Source of the DNA: Segatella maculosa DSM 19339 = JCM 15638
GTDB lineage: Bacteria; Bacteroidota; Bacteroidia; Bacteroidales; Bacteroidaceae
DNA length: 64,000 nt
NCBI RefSeq assembly: GCF_000382385.1
Contig: NZ_KB908321.1
Coordinates: 1-64,000, forward strand
Direction of reading: 5' to 3'
Part shown: positions 18,576 to 27,339 of the stretch, one piece after another
Position numbering within the stretch: the stretch's first letter is position 1
Layout of the letters: the number at the start of each line of letters is the position of its first letter
The notes under the pieces: model-generated
What the model was told of the DNA's origin: nothing
Databases searched by the model: none
Seen by the model: the letters and a program-made list of their open reading frames with translations, nothing else
Made by a program: the position numbers and the translations under genes

Positions 18576-20624
18576 TCAAAAATAGATTTCAGTCTCTTCT
18601 TTTCCTTTCTTCTTCTGTTTGTTTTCAGGCTCTTTCTTCAGCTTTCCGTCCTTATCGAACATGCCGTATGTTGTTCGAAGCACGCTGAATTCAGTGCGTC
18701 GGTTCAGTTGATTGCATATTTCCTGCTGTTCTTTATCAAGCTTTTCGATGAAAGCGGGCGTGAGTTGGTCGCCTTCTTTCAGCCAAGTATATTGCTCGGT
18801 CAGCTTCTTTTTGATAGTTTTCGGACGTTGTTTACCATAGCCAACTGCCGTCAAACGGTCGGCAGCAATACCGCTTTTGATGAGGTAACGCACCACGTTC
18901 TCGGCCCTTTGTTGCGACAATCGCTGGTTGTATTCAGCCGAACCGCGGTAGTCACAGTGGGCCGCAAGTTCGATAGTCACATGAGGGTTCTCGTTCAAAA
19001 GAGCGACAAGCTGGTCCAAAGCCTGTGCCGATTCGGGGCGAAGTGTGGCTTTATCGAGGTCGTAGAAGATGTTGTCGATGAGCACGGGGGCCGTTATTGA
19101 GGCCAAAGGAAACTGTAAAACGTGTTCTTCGGAAGCCTTTGTGGGGCGAATGTTGAGGGTTTCGTGGTGATTGAGAAAGCCATCACAGGTGGCAAGGAAA
19201 ATGTAATCGACTCCCGGTTTCAGCGTCTGTGTGAACGAGCCATCGCCTCTTACGCTTAGTTTTAGGTTGGTTCCGTCGTTTCCCACCATGTAAACTTGCG
19301 CATGAGGAAGCTCATATCCGTCTTTTTCATATACCCAACCTTTGACCGTTTGCACGATTTCTGGGTATTCAAAGCTGTAGATATGGTCGTATCCCCGGCT
19401 GTCATTGCGGTTCGAAGCGAAGTATCCGCGGTTGTGAGGGCCTTCGAACGTCATGCCGAAATCATCACCGTTACTGTTCAAGGGATAGCCGGGGTGGGTG
19501 AGGGTTACATGACTTTGCCCATCAAAATGGGCGATAAAGATATCTAAACCACCCAATCCCGGATGTCCGTCACTTGAGAAATAAAGGTCTCCATTAGGCC
19601 GGAATGTGGGAAATTCTTCATTACCCGGTGTGTTGATTGGGCTTCCGAGGTTCTCCGTTCCGCCCAATCCTGCGGGCGTGATACGCACACGCCAGAGGTC
19701 AAGACCGCCCATTCCGCCCGGCATATCCGAAGTGAAATAGAGCCAATTCCCATCAGGAGAGACGGCCGGATGGGCGAAAAGCGAGAGTGTGTCGCGGCTG
19801 ATAGGCAGTTCAGTTGGCTTGCTCCATGTGGCATCACTACGTTCGGAAGTCATGATTTTAGCGTAACGTGGGAACGTTGGGTCAGTGGAACATTGTGTCA
19901 AATACATTGTTCTTCCATCGGGAGAAAAGCTACATGCCCCCTCATCAAAGGCCGAATTGATGGCTCCATCAACGGGTTCGGGCTTGCTCCACAGGCCTTT
20001 ATCGTTCTTTTCGGAGACGAAGATGTCACCGTTCTTCGTGCCCGTGATACCGCTTAATTCGTCACCTTGTGCATCGTTTCGTGTGGACGTGAAGTACAAT
20101 TGGCTGAAATCGTTGCCGTAAAGCATGGGGGAGTAGTCGGCTTTATAGGAGTTGAAGGCCGTCTTCTTCACGGTATAGCTGCTCCCAAGCTTCTTCCATG
20201 CGGGTGCTTTACGGGCAGATTGCAGGCCGTTCACGACCAATGTGTCGTGCGGAAGCGAGTCTTTCAGGGCCAGGAACTCCTTTTCTGCTGCCTTATATTG
20301 CCCGTCTTTCAGCAGCAATCGCGCGTAGGTCAGACGGTCATTGAGCGTGGCCTGTCGGTAACGAATGGCGTTTCTGAAAGCCGGAATGGCCCGCTGTGTT
20401 TGGTTTATTTTGGCATAACAGCGTGCCATTTTCACGGCCCTTTGACCGCGAACTTCCCCATCTTTAGCCGGTGTTTGCTGGTAGGCTTTGCGGTATTGCA
20501 GTGCAGCTTCGTAGTATTCTCCTATGGCTTGATGCTGTTCGGCTTTCTTCATGGCGCGTTCAACGCCGCAGGAAGTGAGGGCAAAGAGGGCTGTAATATA
20601 TATAATAAGGTGATGTTTCTGCAT
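18576..20624 (-). CDS. porE: Type IX secretion lipoprotein PorE
   Basis: 682 residues. Lipoprotein signal with lipobox LTSC (Cys19). Domains in order: TPR repeats (about 20-130), a beta-propeller with WD40/PD40-type repeats (FSPDGRTMYLT, VSPDGNWLYFTSD, FRPNGDLYFSSD; about 150-420), a carboxypeptidase-regulatory-like fold (about 430-500), and an OmpA C-terminal peptidoglycan-binding domain with the NPHVTIELAAHCDYRGSAEYN and LSQQRAENVVRYL motifs. This four-part layout is that of PorE (PG1058 in Porphyromonas gingivalis), which anchors the type IX machinery to peptidoglycan. Monocistronic. Confidence 0.9.
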   Translation of the reverse strand: MQKHHLIIYITALFALTSCGVERAMKKAEQHQAIGEYYEAALQYRKAYQQTPAKDGEVRGQRAVKMARCYAKINQTQRAIPAFRNAIRYRQATLNDRLTYARLLLKDGQYKAAEKEFLALKDSLPHDTLVVNGLQSARKAPAWKKLGSSYTVKKTAFNSYKADYSPMLYGNDFSQLYFTSTRNDAQGDELSGITGTKNGDIFVSEKNDKGLWSKPEPVDGAINSAFDEGACSFSPDGRTMYLTQCSTDPTFPRYAKIMTSERSDATWSKPTELPISRDTLSLFAHPAVSPDGNWLYFTSDMPGGMGGLDLWRVRITPAGLGGTENLGSPINTPGNEEFPTFRPNGDLYFSSDGHPGLGGLDIFIAHFDGQSHVTLTHPGYPLNSNGDDFGMTFEGPHNRGYFASNRNDSRGYDHIYSFEYPEIVQTVKGWVYEKDGYELPHAQVYMVGNDGTNLKLSVRGDGSFTQTLKPGVDYIFLATCDGFLNHHETLNIRPTKASEEHVLQFPLASITAPVLIDNIFYDLDKATLRPESAQALDQLVALLNENPHVTIELAAHCDYRGSAEYNQRLSQQRAENVVRYLIKSGIAADRLTAVGYGKQRPKTIKKKLTEQYTWLKEGDQLTPAFIEKLDKEQQEICNQLNRRTEFSVLRTTYGMFDKDGKLKKEPENKQKKKGKEETEIYF

Positions 20625-20699
20625 ATGAAAATAACGGAAAGCATGGGGTTATATTATAGTTTTCAGTGGGTTTTGCCCTGTATTTCTGATAGATTTTTA

Positions 20700-20707
20700 T
20701 ATCTTTG
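20700..20707 (+). promoter_or_regulatory. -7 box of the small membrane-protein gene
   Basis: TATCTTTG, 19 bp before the ATG at 20727. A TTTG at 20672-20675 gives a 24-bp spacing, longer than usual, so the -33 element is uncertain. Confidence 0.5.
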
Positions 20708-20726
20708 CCCCGCAGATAAGGTCAAT

Positions 20727-21215
20727 ATGAAGATAAAAAAGTATTTTGTTAGACTTCTGATAGGCGTGTTTTGGACGTGCCTTGCATTGGAAATCCCACA
20801 GCTTTTCTTGAATATTGCGTGGCCAGATGTGATGAATGATGCTCTTTGGCTACTTGGTCCAACGTCGTGTTGTGCCTTGATAATCCGATGGTTTTATGTG
20901 CAAAGTCGGCGTAATTCGAATGCCGTGACAAAAGCATTATACGCTATGTCATGGCTCAGTTTGCCTGTTTTGGTGTTGCATTTGCTATTTTATAGTTATG
21001 TAATGACAGGCAGAACGTATGAGATTCTCTATCAAGATAAGGAGTATGAAGTTGTAGTTGACTATGCGTCCTTTGCCACAAATAGTGATTATGTATCAGT
21101 ATATAAGAGGTGGTTAGGTTTTCGAAAGACACTTTACAGAGGTTATTATGGAAGTGGAACCGATTCATTGAGGAGCCGGAAAGCCATAGAAAGTTTCTTG
21201 AAAAAGCAGAATTAA
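20727..21215 (+). CDS. Small membrane protein of unknown function
   Basis: About 162 residues from the ATG at 20727 (MKIKKYFVRLLIGVFWTCLA). A longer open frame begins at 20067 but its first part is the antisense of porE. Three hydrophobic segments in the first 100 residues are followed by a soluble, Tyr-rich tail. No recognised domain. Its coding sequence is visibly more A/T-rich than the genes around it, which may mean a recent arrival. It stands alone between porE (divergent) and topB (convergent). Confidence 0.65.
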   Translation: MKIKKYFVRLLIGVFWTCLALEIPQLFLNIAWPDVMNDALWLLGPTSCCALIIRWFYVQSRRNSNAVTKALYAMSWLSLPVLVLHLLFYSYVMTGRTYEILYQDKEYEVVVDYASFATNSDYVSVYKRWLGFRKTLYRGYYGSGTDSLRSRKAIESFLKKQN

Positions 21216-21265
21216 GCGTGAAATCAGGCATTCACCTAATGGTCATTAACCTTGATGAATGTCGT

Positions 21266-23380
21266 CTATGCTTTGTCATTGAAAGGCAAAACGAATTTAC
21301 AACCTTCCTTCCAGCTGCTGCATCCGTAAGCAGTTTTCCCTTTGATGATGTGTCCTTTGCCACATAATGGGCAGGGTTTCCCAATGAGTTCGTCGCTCGG
21401 TTTCAGAGAAGTATTCTTTGTAGAGACCTTTTTCTCGGTAGATTTTGGCGTCGCTTTCTTTTTTGTTTTCTTCTTTAAGTCCTCATCGGAGAGTATAGTC
21501 ACGCGGCGATTGCTGTTGTCACGCAGCACATCATTCACGATATTCGAGATCTGTGCCTTTAATTCTTCGATGAATTGTGAGGCATCATACTTCCGATGTT
21601 CTATGTCGCGGAGCTTCTTTTCCCATATACCCGTGAGTTCACAGCTCGTGAGTAGCTTTTCATGTATCATGTCAATGAGTTCTATTCCCGTAGGAGTTGC
21701 CACGAGATTCTTGCGTTCACGGCGAATATATTTACGTTTGAAAAGCGTCTCAATAATGCCAGCTCGGCTCGAAGGACGACCGATACCGTTCTCCTTCAAG
21801 GCTGCACGCAGCTCGTCATCTTCTACGAATTTGCCCGCAGTTTCCATGGCACGGAGCAACGAAGCCTCTGTATAGAACTTCGGAGGCGTGGTTTGTTTCT
21901 CCGTAAGTGTAGGCGTGTGAGGTCCGCTTTCGCCTTTAGTGAAAGTGGGAAGAGCGGCTGTTTCTCCTCCAATTTCACCTCGAAGAGCAGGGGAAGTGGG
22001 TTGTTCTTCTTCTTGAGAAGCCATGTTATTTGAAAGCGTATCACTCTTTTCGTTCTTTGAGGAGGTGCTTTCCGTGAGACTTCTCCACCCGGGTTCCAAT
22101 ATTTCTTTGCCTGTAACTTTGAACTCTATGCCGTCAACTTCACCGAGAACCGTGGTTGTAGAGAACTTACAATCAGGGTAGAAAGCACTGATAAAGCGTG
22201 TTGCAACGAGGTCAAACACGTTTTGTTCCATGATAGTAAGGCTTTTCACGGGAACTCCGGTCGGTATGATGGCGTGGTGATCTGTGACCTTACTCGTGTC
22301 GAAAACCTTCTTACTTTTGGGCAACTTCTTGCTCATGGCAGCCAAGTCCTTTATCCATGGCATGTATTTTGGTTGACTGTCAATCTTGCATTGACTCAAA
22401 CCATTGAGTATCTGCGGGCATTTCGGATAGATATCATCGCTCAGATACTGCGTGTCGACACGTGGATATGTCGTGAATTTCTTCTCGTATAGGCTTTGGA
22501 TAAGGTTCAAAGTCGTCTCTGCCGAATAGCCGAATTTGCGGTTACAGTCCACTTGTAGCGATGTAAGGTCATAGAGATGAGGGGGCACTTCGGTGCCTTT
22601 CTTCTTCTGAACGCTCTTGATGGTGAAAGGTTTCCCATCGATAGTGGCGAACGCTTTCTCGCCTTCTTCCTTGCTGGTGAACTTACCCGAGGTGGCCGTG
22701 AACTGCGTGTCGCGATAGATAGTGGCTAAAACCCAATAAGGTTCTGGCTTGAAATTGTCGATTTCCTTTTGCCGATTGACAATCAAAGCCAGTGTCGGTG
22801 TCTGCACACGGCCGATACTTAGCACCTGCCTGTTCTGTCCGTATTTCAGCGTGTAGAGTCGGGTTGCGTTCATACCCAACAGCCAATCGCCGATAGCCCG
22901 ACTCAAACCAGCCATATAAAGCGGTTGATATTGCTGCTGATCCTTAAGATTTTGGAAGCCTTGTTGTATGGCTTCGTCGGTCATTGACGATATCCAAAGC
23001 CGCTTCACGGGGCATTTCACGTTGGCCTTCTGCATCACCCAACGTTGAATCAGCTCTCCTTCCTGCCCGGCATCACCGCAGTTGATAATCTCATCTGCAC
23101 CTGCATAGAGTTTTTCAATGGTCGAAAACTGTTTCTTAATGCCGTCATCGGGAATGAGTTTAATGCCGAATCGCAGCGGAATCATCGGCAAGGCAGCGAG
23201 GCTCCAATGCTTCCAATTCTCGCTATAGTCGTTAGGTTCTTTCAGCTCGCACAGGTGTCCGAAAGTCCATGTGACCTGATATCCGTTTCCTTCCATGTAT
23301 CCATCCTTGGCAGTCGTAGCTCCCAAGATGCGTGCTATATCCTTTGCTACACTCGGTTTCTCGGCAATACAGACAATCAT
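21266..23380 (-). CDS. topB: DNA topoisomerase III
   Basis: 704 residues. The Toprim domain starts at MIVCIAEKPSVAKDIARILG, with GDAGQEGELI near 102-111; type IA active-site Tyr305 in TYPRVDTQYLSDD; LSIGRVQTPTLALI at 187-200; DHHAIIPTG near 368. The C-terminus carries a zinc-ribbon-like CPLCGKGH...CSSWKEGC. It removes negative supercoils and decatenates DNA. An unusual low-complexity insert at about residues 436-492 (including PTSPALRGEIGGE) precedes the conserved PPKFYTEASLLRAMETAG; it is probably translated dispersed-repeat DNA. Box TATCTTTG at 23402-23409. Confidence 0.93.
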   Translation of the reverse strand: MIVCIAEKPSVAKDIARILGATTAKDGYMEGNGYQVTWTFGHLCELKEPNDYSENWKHWSLAALPMIPLRFGIKLIPDDGIKKQFSTIEKLYAGADEIINCGDAGQEGELIQRWVMQKANVKCPVKRLWISSMTDEAIQQGFQNLKDQQQYQPLYMAGLSRAIGDWLLGMNATRLYTLKYGQNRQVLSIGRVQTPTLALIVNRQKEIDNFKPEPYWVLATIYRDTQFTATSGKFTSKEEGEKAFATIDGKPFTIKSVQKKKGTEVPPHLYDLTSLQVDCNRKFGYSAETTLNLIQSLYEKKFTTYPRVDTQYLSDDIYPKCPQILNGLSQCKIDSQPKYMPWIKDLAAMSKKLPKSKKVFDTSKVTDHHAIIPTGVPVKSLTIMEQNVFDLVATRFISAFYPDCKFSTTTVLGEVDGIEFKVTGKEILEPGWRSLTESTSSKNEKSDTLSNNMASQEEEQPTSPALRGEIGGETAALPTFTKGESGPHTPTLTEKQTTPPKFYTEASLLRAMETAGKFVEDDELRAALKENGIGRPSSRAGIIETLFKRKYIRRERKNLVATPTGIELIDMIHEKLLTSCELTGIWEKKLRDIEHRKYDASQFIEELKAQISNIVNDVLRDNSNRRVTILSDEDLKKKTKKKATPKSTEKKVSTKNTSLKPSDELIGKPCPLCGKGHIIKGKTAYGCSSWKEGCKFVLPFNDKA

Positions 23381-23591
23381 TCTTTATCGGTTTAGGCTTG
23401 CAAAGATACGAATTATTGTTGAAAATAGTAAGGAAAAGCCGTTTGAACGTTCATTCTTGACGACATATTATAAGGAAAAGGGAGATTAAACGGCATTCAC
23501 GTGTTTTTAGATAAGCACGCAAATGTTTTCAGATAGGCATGTAAACGTTTTTATGATAGGGAGGAAAGCCATTTTCTTCCGTATGTTTTAT

Positions 23592-23745
23592 GATTTCCAT
23601 CCGTATCTAATTGAATTATCTCCATGGAGATAAATTCTTATCACCGTGGAGATAAATATTTATCACCATGGAGATAAGGTCTTATCACCATGGAGATAAT
23701 CCGACGAGATACGGATGGAAATCGCAGGAGATGCGGATGGAAATA
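23592..23745. repeat. Array C: 22-bp palindromic tandem units inside inverted arms
   Basis: Four units start at 23616, 23638, 23660 and 23682 with core TTATCTCCATGGAGATAA and variants. On the left lies TTTCCATCCGTATCT (23594 onward); on the right AGATACGGATGGAAA (23707) and AGATGCGGATGGAAA (23729), its inverse, again 22 bp apart. It lies between divergent topB and cdd. The rest of 23381-23883 holds only the cdd promoter box. Confidence 0.88.
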
Positions 23746-23845
23746 TGCTTCCCTCCCGTTCTGAGTCATAAGACATGCTTATTCGGCGTATCGGCTTAAG
23801 CTAAAAAAAATGTCCAGAAGGGAGTGGTTACTTCGATTTAATTTG

Positions 23846-23853
23846 TATCTTTG
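23846..23853 (+). promoter_or_regulatory. -7 box of cdd
   Basis: TATCTTTG, 30 bp before the cdd start. No good -33 element at the expected distance. Confidence 0.5.
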
Positions 23854-23883
23854 TGAATAGTATTAAACAACATAAAAAGCAGC

Positions 23884-24366
23884 ATGAAGAAATTGAAGAT
23901 TGAAATAGAATATGATTTCTGCCGACTTGATGAACTGAACGAACAAGACCGAAAGCTCATCGAATGTGCCAAGGCTGCGGTGAAGAACAGCTATGCCAAC
24001 TACAGCCATTTCCATGTGGGGGCGGCCTTGCGGCTGCATGACGGGCGGGTTGTCATCGGTGCCAATCAAGAGAATGCGGCTTTTCCTTCGGGACTGTGTG
24101 CCGAGCGTTCGGCCATATTCGCTGCGCAGTCGCATTATCCGGAGCAGGCGATTGATGCCTTGGCTATTGTCGCTCACAACGAAAAAGGCTTCCTGTCGGA
24201 CCCGATTACGCCTTGCGGTGCCTGCCGACAAGTGATGCTCGAGATGGAAGACCGGTACAAACAAGATGTTCGTATCTTGCTCTATGGCACGTCGGGGGTG
24301 TATGTTCTGCAGCGCGTGAAGGATCTTTTGCCGTTCGCCTTCGTCGATGAAAACATGAGGAAATAG
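23884..24366 (+). CDS. cdd: Cytidine deaminase
   Basis: 160 residues. Zinc and catalytic motifs are complete: CAERSA (Cys and the proton-shuttling Glu) and PCGACRQ (two Cys ligands), with NYSHFHVGAAL upstream for substrate binding. It converts cytidine and deoxycytidine to uridine and deoxyuridine for pyrimidine salvage. The lutABC run begins 26 bp downstream on the same strand with no terminator seen, so read-through is possible. Confidence 0.93.
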   Translation: MKKLKIEIEYDFCRLDELNEQDRKLIECAKAAVKNSYANYSHFHVGAALRLHDGRVVIGANQENAAFPSGLCAERSAIFAAQSHYPEQAIDALAIVAHNEKGFLSDPITPCGACRQVMLEMEDRYKQDVRILLYGTSGVYVLQRVKDLLPFAFVDENMRK

Positions 24367-24392
24367 CGCAAAAATTATTTATACAAAGCATT

Positions 24393-25130
24393 ATGAAAGT
24401 TGGATTGTTTGTTCCTTGTTATGTCGATGCACTGTATCCGGAGGCCGGGATTGCTACATACAAGTTGTTAAAACACTTCGGAGTCGACGTTGACTACCCC
24501 GAAAAGCAAACTTGTTGCGGTCAGCCTATGGGCAATGCCGGCTTTGAAAACATGGCAAAACCATTGGCTCGGAAGTTCGATGATATGTTCCGTGGCTTCG
24601 ATTATGTGGTGGCTCCGTCGGCCTCTTGCGCCGCTTATGTGAAGGTGTATTACCCCCGTTTGCTGAAAGGAGAGCACGAATGCCTGTCTTCAAAGAAGAT
24701 AATGGATATCGTGGAGTTCCTGCATGACGTGCTTAAAATCACCTCTTTGCCGGGCAACTTTCCCCATGTGGTGAGTGTACATAACAGTTGTCACGGTGTG
24801 CGGGAGCTTGGTTTGTCCGCCCCTTCTGAGCGGAATATTCCTCCTTTCAACAAGATTATCGACTTGTTGAAGCTTCTCAAGGATATCACGATCAAGGAAC
24901 CGGAGCGTAAAGATGAGTGTTGTGGCTTCGGAGGTATGTTCTCGGTGGAGGAAACGGCAGTTTCTATTCGCATGGGAGAGGATAAGATTGACCGCCATAT
25001 TGCCACAGGCGCCGAGTTTGTCACGGGACCCGACAGCAGTTGTCTGATGCATATGGCGGGCATTGCCAAGCGCGAAAAGAAACCTATCAAGTTCGTTCAC
25101 GTGACCCAGATACTGGCTGTCGGACTTTAA
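24393..25130 (+). CDS. lutA: Lactate utilisation protein A (Fe-S subunit)
   Basis: 245 residues with two cysteine-rich CCG-type domains: QTCCGQPMGN and SASC in the first half, HNSCHG, DECCGFGGMFS and DSSC in the second. This is LutA/YkgE, one of three proteins that oxidise L-lactate to pyruvate in a flavin-independent complex; the Cys motifs bind Fe-S clusters. First of the lutABC operon. Confidence 0.9.
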   Translation: MKVGLFVPCYVDALYPEAGIATYKLLKHFGVDVDYPEKQTCCGQPMGNAGFENMAKPLARKFDDMFRGFDYVVAPSASCAAYVKVYYPRLLKGEHECLSSKKIMDIVEFLHDVLKITSLPGNFPHVVSVHNSCHGVRELGLSAPSERNIPPFNKIIDLLKLLKDITIKEPERKDECCGFGGMFSVEETAVSIRMGEDKIDRHIATGAEFVTGPDSSCLMHMAGIAKREKKPIKFVHVTQILAVGL

Positions 25131-25154
25131 TGTAGTTGAACAGGAGATGAAATT

Positions 25155-26528
25155 ATGAGCACAGAACATTCAAAGAAGGCCGCCCTATTCAATAAGGACC
25201 GTGAGAAAACGACTTGGCATGACCAGACTTTCTGGTCGGTTCGCATGAAACACGACGACGTAGCTCACCAATTGCCCGAGTGGGAAGCCCTGCGCGAGCA
25301 TGCAAGCAACATCAAAAAGCACACCATAACCCACCTTGCCGACTATCTCGAGACGTTCACTTCGAATCTTGAAAGTCGTGGAGTTATCGTGCATTGGGCC
25401 AAGGATGCCGATGAATTCAACGCCATTGTGTATGGCATACTCAAGTCGCATGGTGTGCGGAAAATGGTGAAATCGAAGTCTATGCTGACGGAAGAATGTG
25501 AGATGAATCCCTATCTTGAGGCCCGTGGAATAGACGTTGTGGAAACCGATTTGGGCGAACGTATCATTCAACTTCTGGGCCAAAGGCCGAGCCATATCGT
25601 CATGCCTGCCATTCATTTGAAGCGCGAAGAAGTGGGAAGAATGTTCGAAGAAAAGGGCATTTCGCATGAGAAAGGCAACTACGATCCTACGTATCTCACG
25701 CGTTGTGCACGTCATCATCTGCGCGAAGAGTTTATGAATGCCGAGGCAGGAATGACAGGTTGCAACTTTGGTGTGGCCAAAACGGGCGACATTGTGGTGT
25801 GTACCAACGAGGGAAATGCCGATATGACGACCTCCATGCCCAAGCTACACATCGTCTCAATGGGCATAGAAAAGCTCATACCCGACTATGCCTCGCTGGC
25901 TGTTTTCCAGCGTTTGCTCTGCCGTTGTGGTACGGGTCAGCCCACAACTACCTACACTTCGCACTTCCGACAGGCGCGTCCGGGGGCCGAAATGCACGTT
26001 GTTCTGGTTGATAATGGGCGCAGTGACACTCTCGCCAACCCCGAACATTGGGAGAGTTTGAAGTGCATTCGCTGCGGCGCCTGCATGAACACGTGCCCCG
26101 TTTACCGTCGAAGTGGCGGCTACAGCTACAGTTATTTCATTCCGGGGCCTATCGGTGTGAACCTCGGTATGCTGCATGATGCTCGGAAATATGCGGGCAA
26201 CGTGAGTGCTTGTTCGCTGTGTTTGAGCTGCGATAACGTGTGTCCCGCCGAGGTAGTACCGGGCAGTCAGATTTATGTTTGGCGTCAGATGCTCAACAGT
26301 ATAGGCAAGGCCGACCCGATGAAAGAGGTGATGTCGATGGGAATGAAAGTGCTTTTCGACTCGCCGATGCTCTATCAGACGGCCTTAAAGTTCGCTCCTT
26401 TCATCAATAGGGTGCCCGAACAGCTGACCAAAATTGGTAGTCTCAACCCTTGGGGTATTGGTCATGCGATGCCCGAATTTGCCAAAAAGTCGTTTCATCA
26501 GCTATGGAAGCAGGGTAAGGTGAAGTGA
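25155..26528 (+). CDS. lutB: Lactate utilisation protein B
   Basis: 457 residues. An N-terminal LUD domain is followed by two 4Fe-4S ferredoxin-type motifs, CIRCGACMNTCPVYR and CSLCLSCDNVCPAEV, and a C-terminal helical region. It is the central electron-transfer subunit of the LutABC lactate dehydrogenase complex, presumably cytoplasmic at the membrane face. 24 bp after lutA. Confidence 0.92.
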   Translation: MSTEHSKKAALFNKDREKTTWHDQTFWSVRMKHDDVAHQLPEWEALREHASNIKKHTITHLADYLETFTSNLESRGVIVHWAKDADEFNAIVYGILKSHGVRKMVKSKSMLTEECEMNPYLEARGIDVVETDLGERIIQLLGQRPSHIVMPAIHLKREEVGRMFEEKGISHEKGNYDPTYLTRCARHHLREEFMNAEAGMTGCNFGVAKTGDIVVCTNEGNADMTTSMPKLHIVSMGIEKLIPDYASLAVFQRLLCRCGTGQPTTTYTSHFRQARPGAEMHVVLVDNGRSDTLANPEHWESLKCIRCGACMNTCPVYRRSGGYSYSYFIPGPIGVNLGMLHDARKYAGNVSACSLCLSCDNVCPAEVVPGSQIYVWRQMLNSIGKADPMKEVMSMGMKVLFDSPMLYQTALKFAPFINRVPEQLTKIGSLNPWGIGHAMPEFAKKSFHQLWKQGKVK

Positions 26529-26547
26529 AACCATGTAATTTGCAAGT

Positions 26548-27123
26548 ATGGAAAAGAAAGAATTTCTCGATAGATTGCGCGCCAATACGCGTGAGCAATA
26601 CGACATGCCCGACATGAATATCAATGGCATTACCTATCCCGACACTGTCAAACAGTTTGTTGAAATGACGCAAACCGTGGGAGGCAACGTGATAGAAGCC
26701 CAAGAAACGGACGACTTGAATGCGCTTATCCGCCGCGCATATCCTGAAGCTAAGGTCATCGCAAGCCATCTTCCGGGCATCAAGGCCGACCGAAATCCCG
26801 ACACAGTTGACGAGGCTTGCGCGCTGAACGGAACCGATGTAGGCATCGTTCGCGGCGAAATCGGCGTGGCAGAGAACGCATGTGTGTGGGTACCTCAAAC
26901 GATGAAGGAGAAAGCCGTGTGCTTTATCTCGGAGAATTTGGTCATCATTCTCAACCGAAACCAGCTGGTTGACAACATGCATCAAGCCTATGAGCGGATA
27001 AAGATGACCGACTATGGCTTCGGAACATTCATCAGCGGGCCCAGCAAGACGGCCGACATCGAGCAATCGCTTGTCATGGGCGCACAGGCTGCCCGTTCCG
27101 TCACGGTCATCTTGGTGGGTTGA
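26548..27123 (+). CDS. lutC: Lactate utilisation protein C (LUD domain)
   Basis: 191 residues, single LUD domain (GIVRGEIGVAENACVWVPQT, then FISENLVIILNRNQLVDNMH and FGTFISGPSKTADIEQSLV). Third subunit of the lactate oxidation complex; no Fe-S motif, as is usual. 19 bp after lutB; followed by array D rather than a clear terminator. Confidence 0.92.
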   Translation: MEKKEFLDRLRANTREQYDMPDMNINGITYPDTVKQFVEMTQTVGGNVIEAQETDDLNALIRRAYPEAKVIASHLPGIKADRNPDTVDEACALNGTDVGIVRGEIGVAENACVWVPQTMKEKAVCFISENLVIILNRNQLVDNMHQAYERIKMTDYGFGTFISGPSKTADIEQSLVMGAQAARSVTVILVG

Positions 27124-27151
27124 CAAATCGCCTTTGCTACCCCGGCTCGTA

Positions 27152-27285
27152 ATAATCATTCATATTGCAGGCTAATCTCAACCATTTTACCTTGCAATCT
27201 CAGCCATTTCGCGCGCTAATATGGCTGAGATTGCGTCGCAATATGGCTGAGATTGTATGCCGAAATAAACCATTTTGTGCGCCAA
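27152..27285. repeat. Array D: 22-bp palindromic tandem units
   Basis: Units start at 27174, 27196, 27218, 27240 and 27262, 22 bp apart, with a weaker one at 27152. Cores are AATCTCAGCCATTT and AATATGGCTGAGATT, partly palindromic; the halves appear in both orientations. It lies between the converging lutC and the thioredoxin-type gene. The core is a near relative of that in array B. Confidence 0.85.
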
Positions 27286-27339
27286 CCTTTCATATCCTAT
27301 GTTTTGCATAGGCTTTCTTGCACTTTCAGAAAGGCGTTT

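Noticed and set aside
18350..18688. 112-codon plus-strand frame before porE
   Set aside because: Overlaps the porE end, has a hairpin within it, and shows no recognisable protein feature.
20067..20726. Long N-terminal extension of the small membrane protein
   Set aside because: It is antisense to porE; a -7 box at 20700 and the ATG at 20727 define the gene better.
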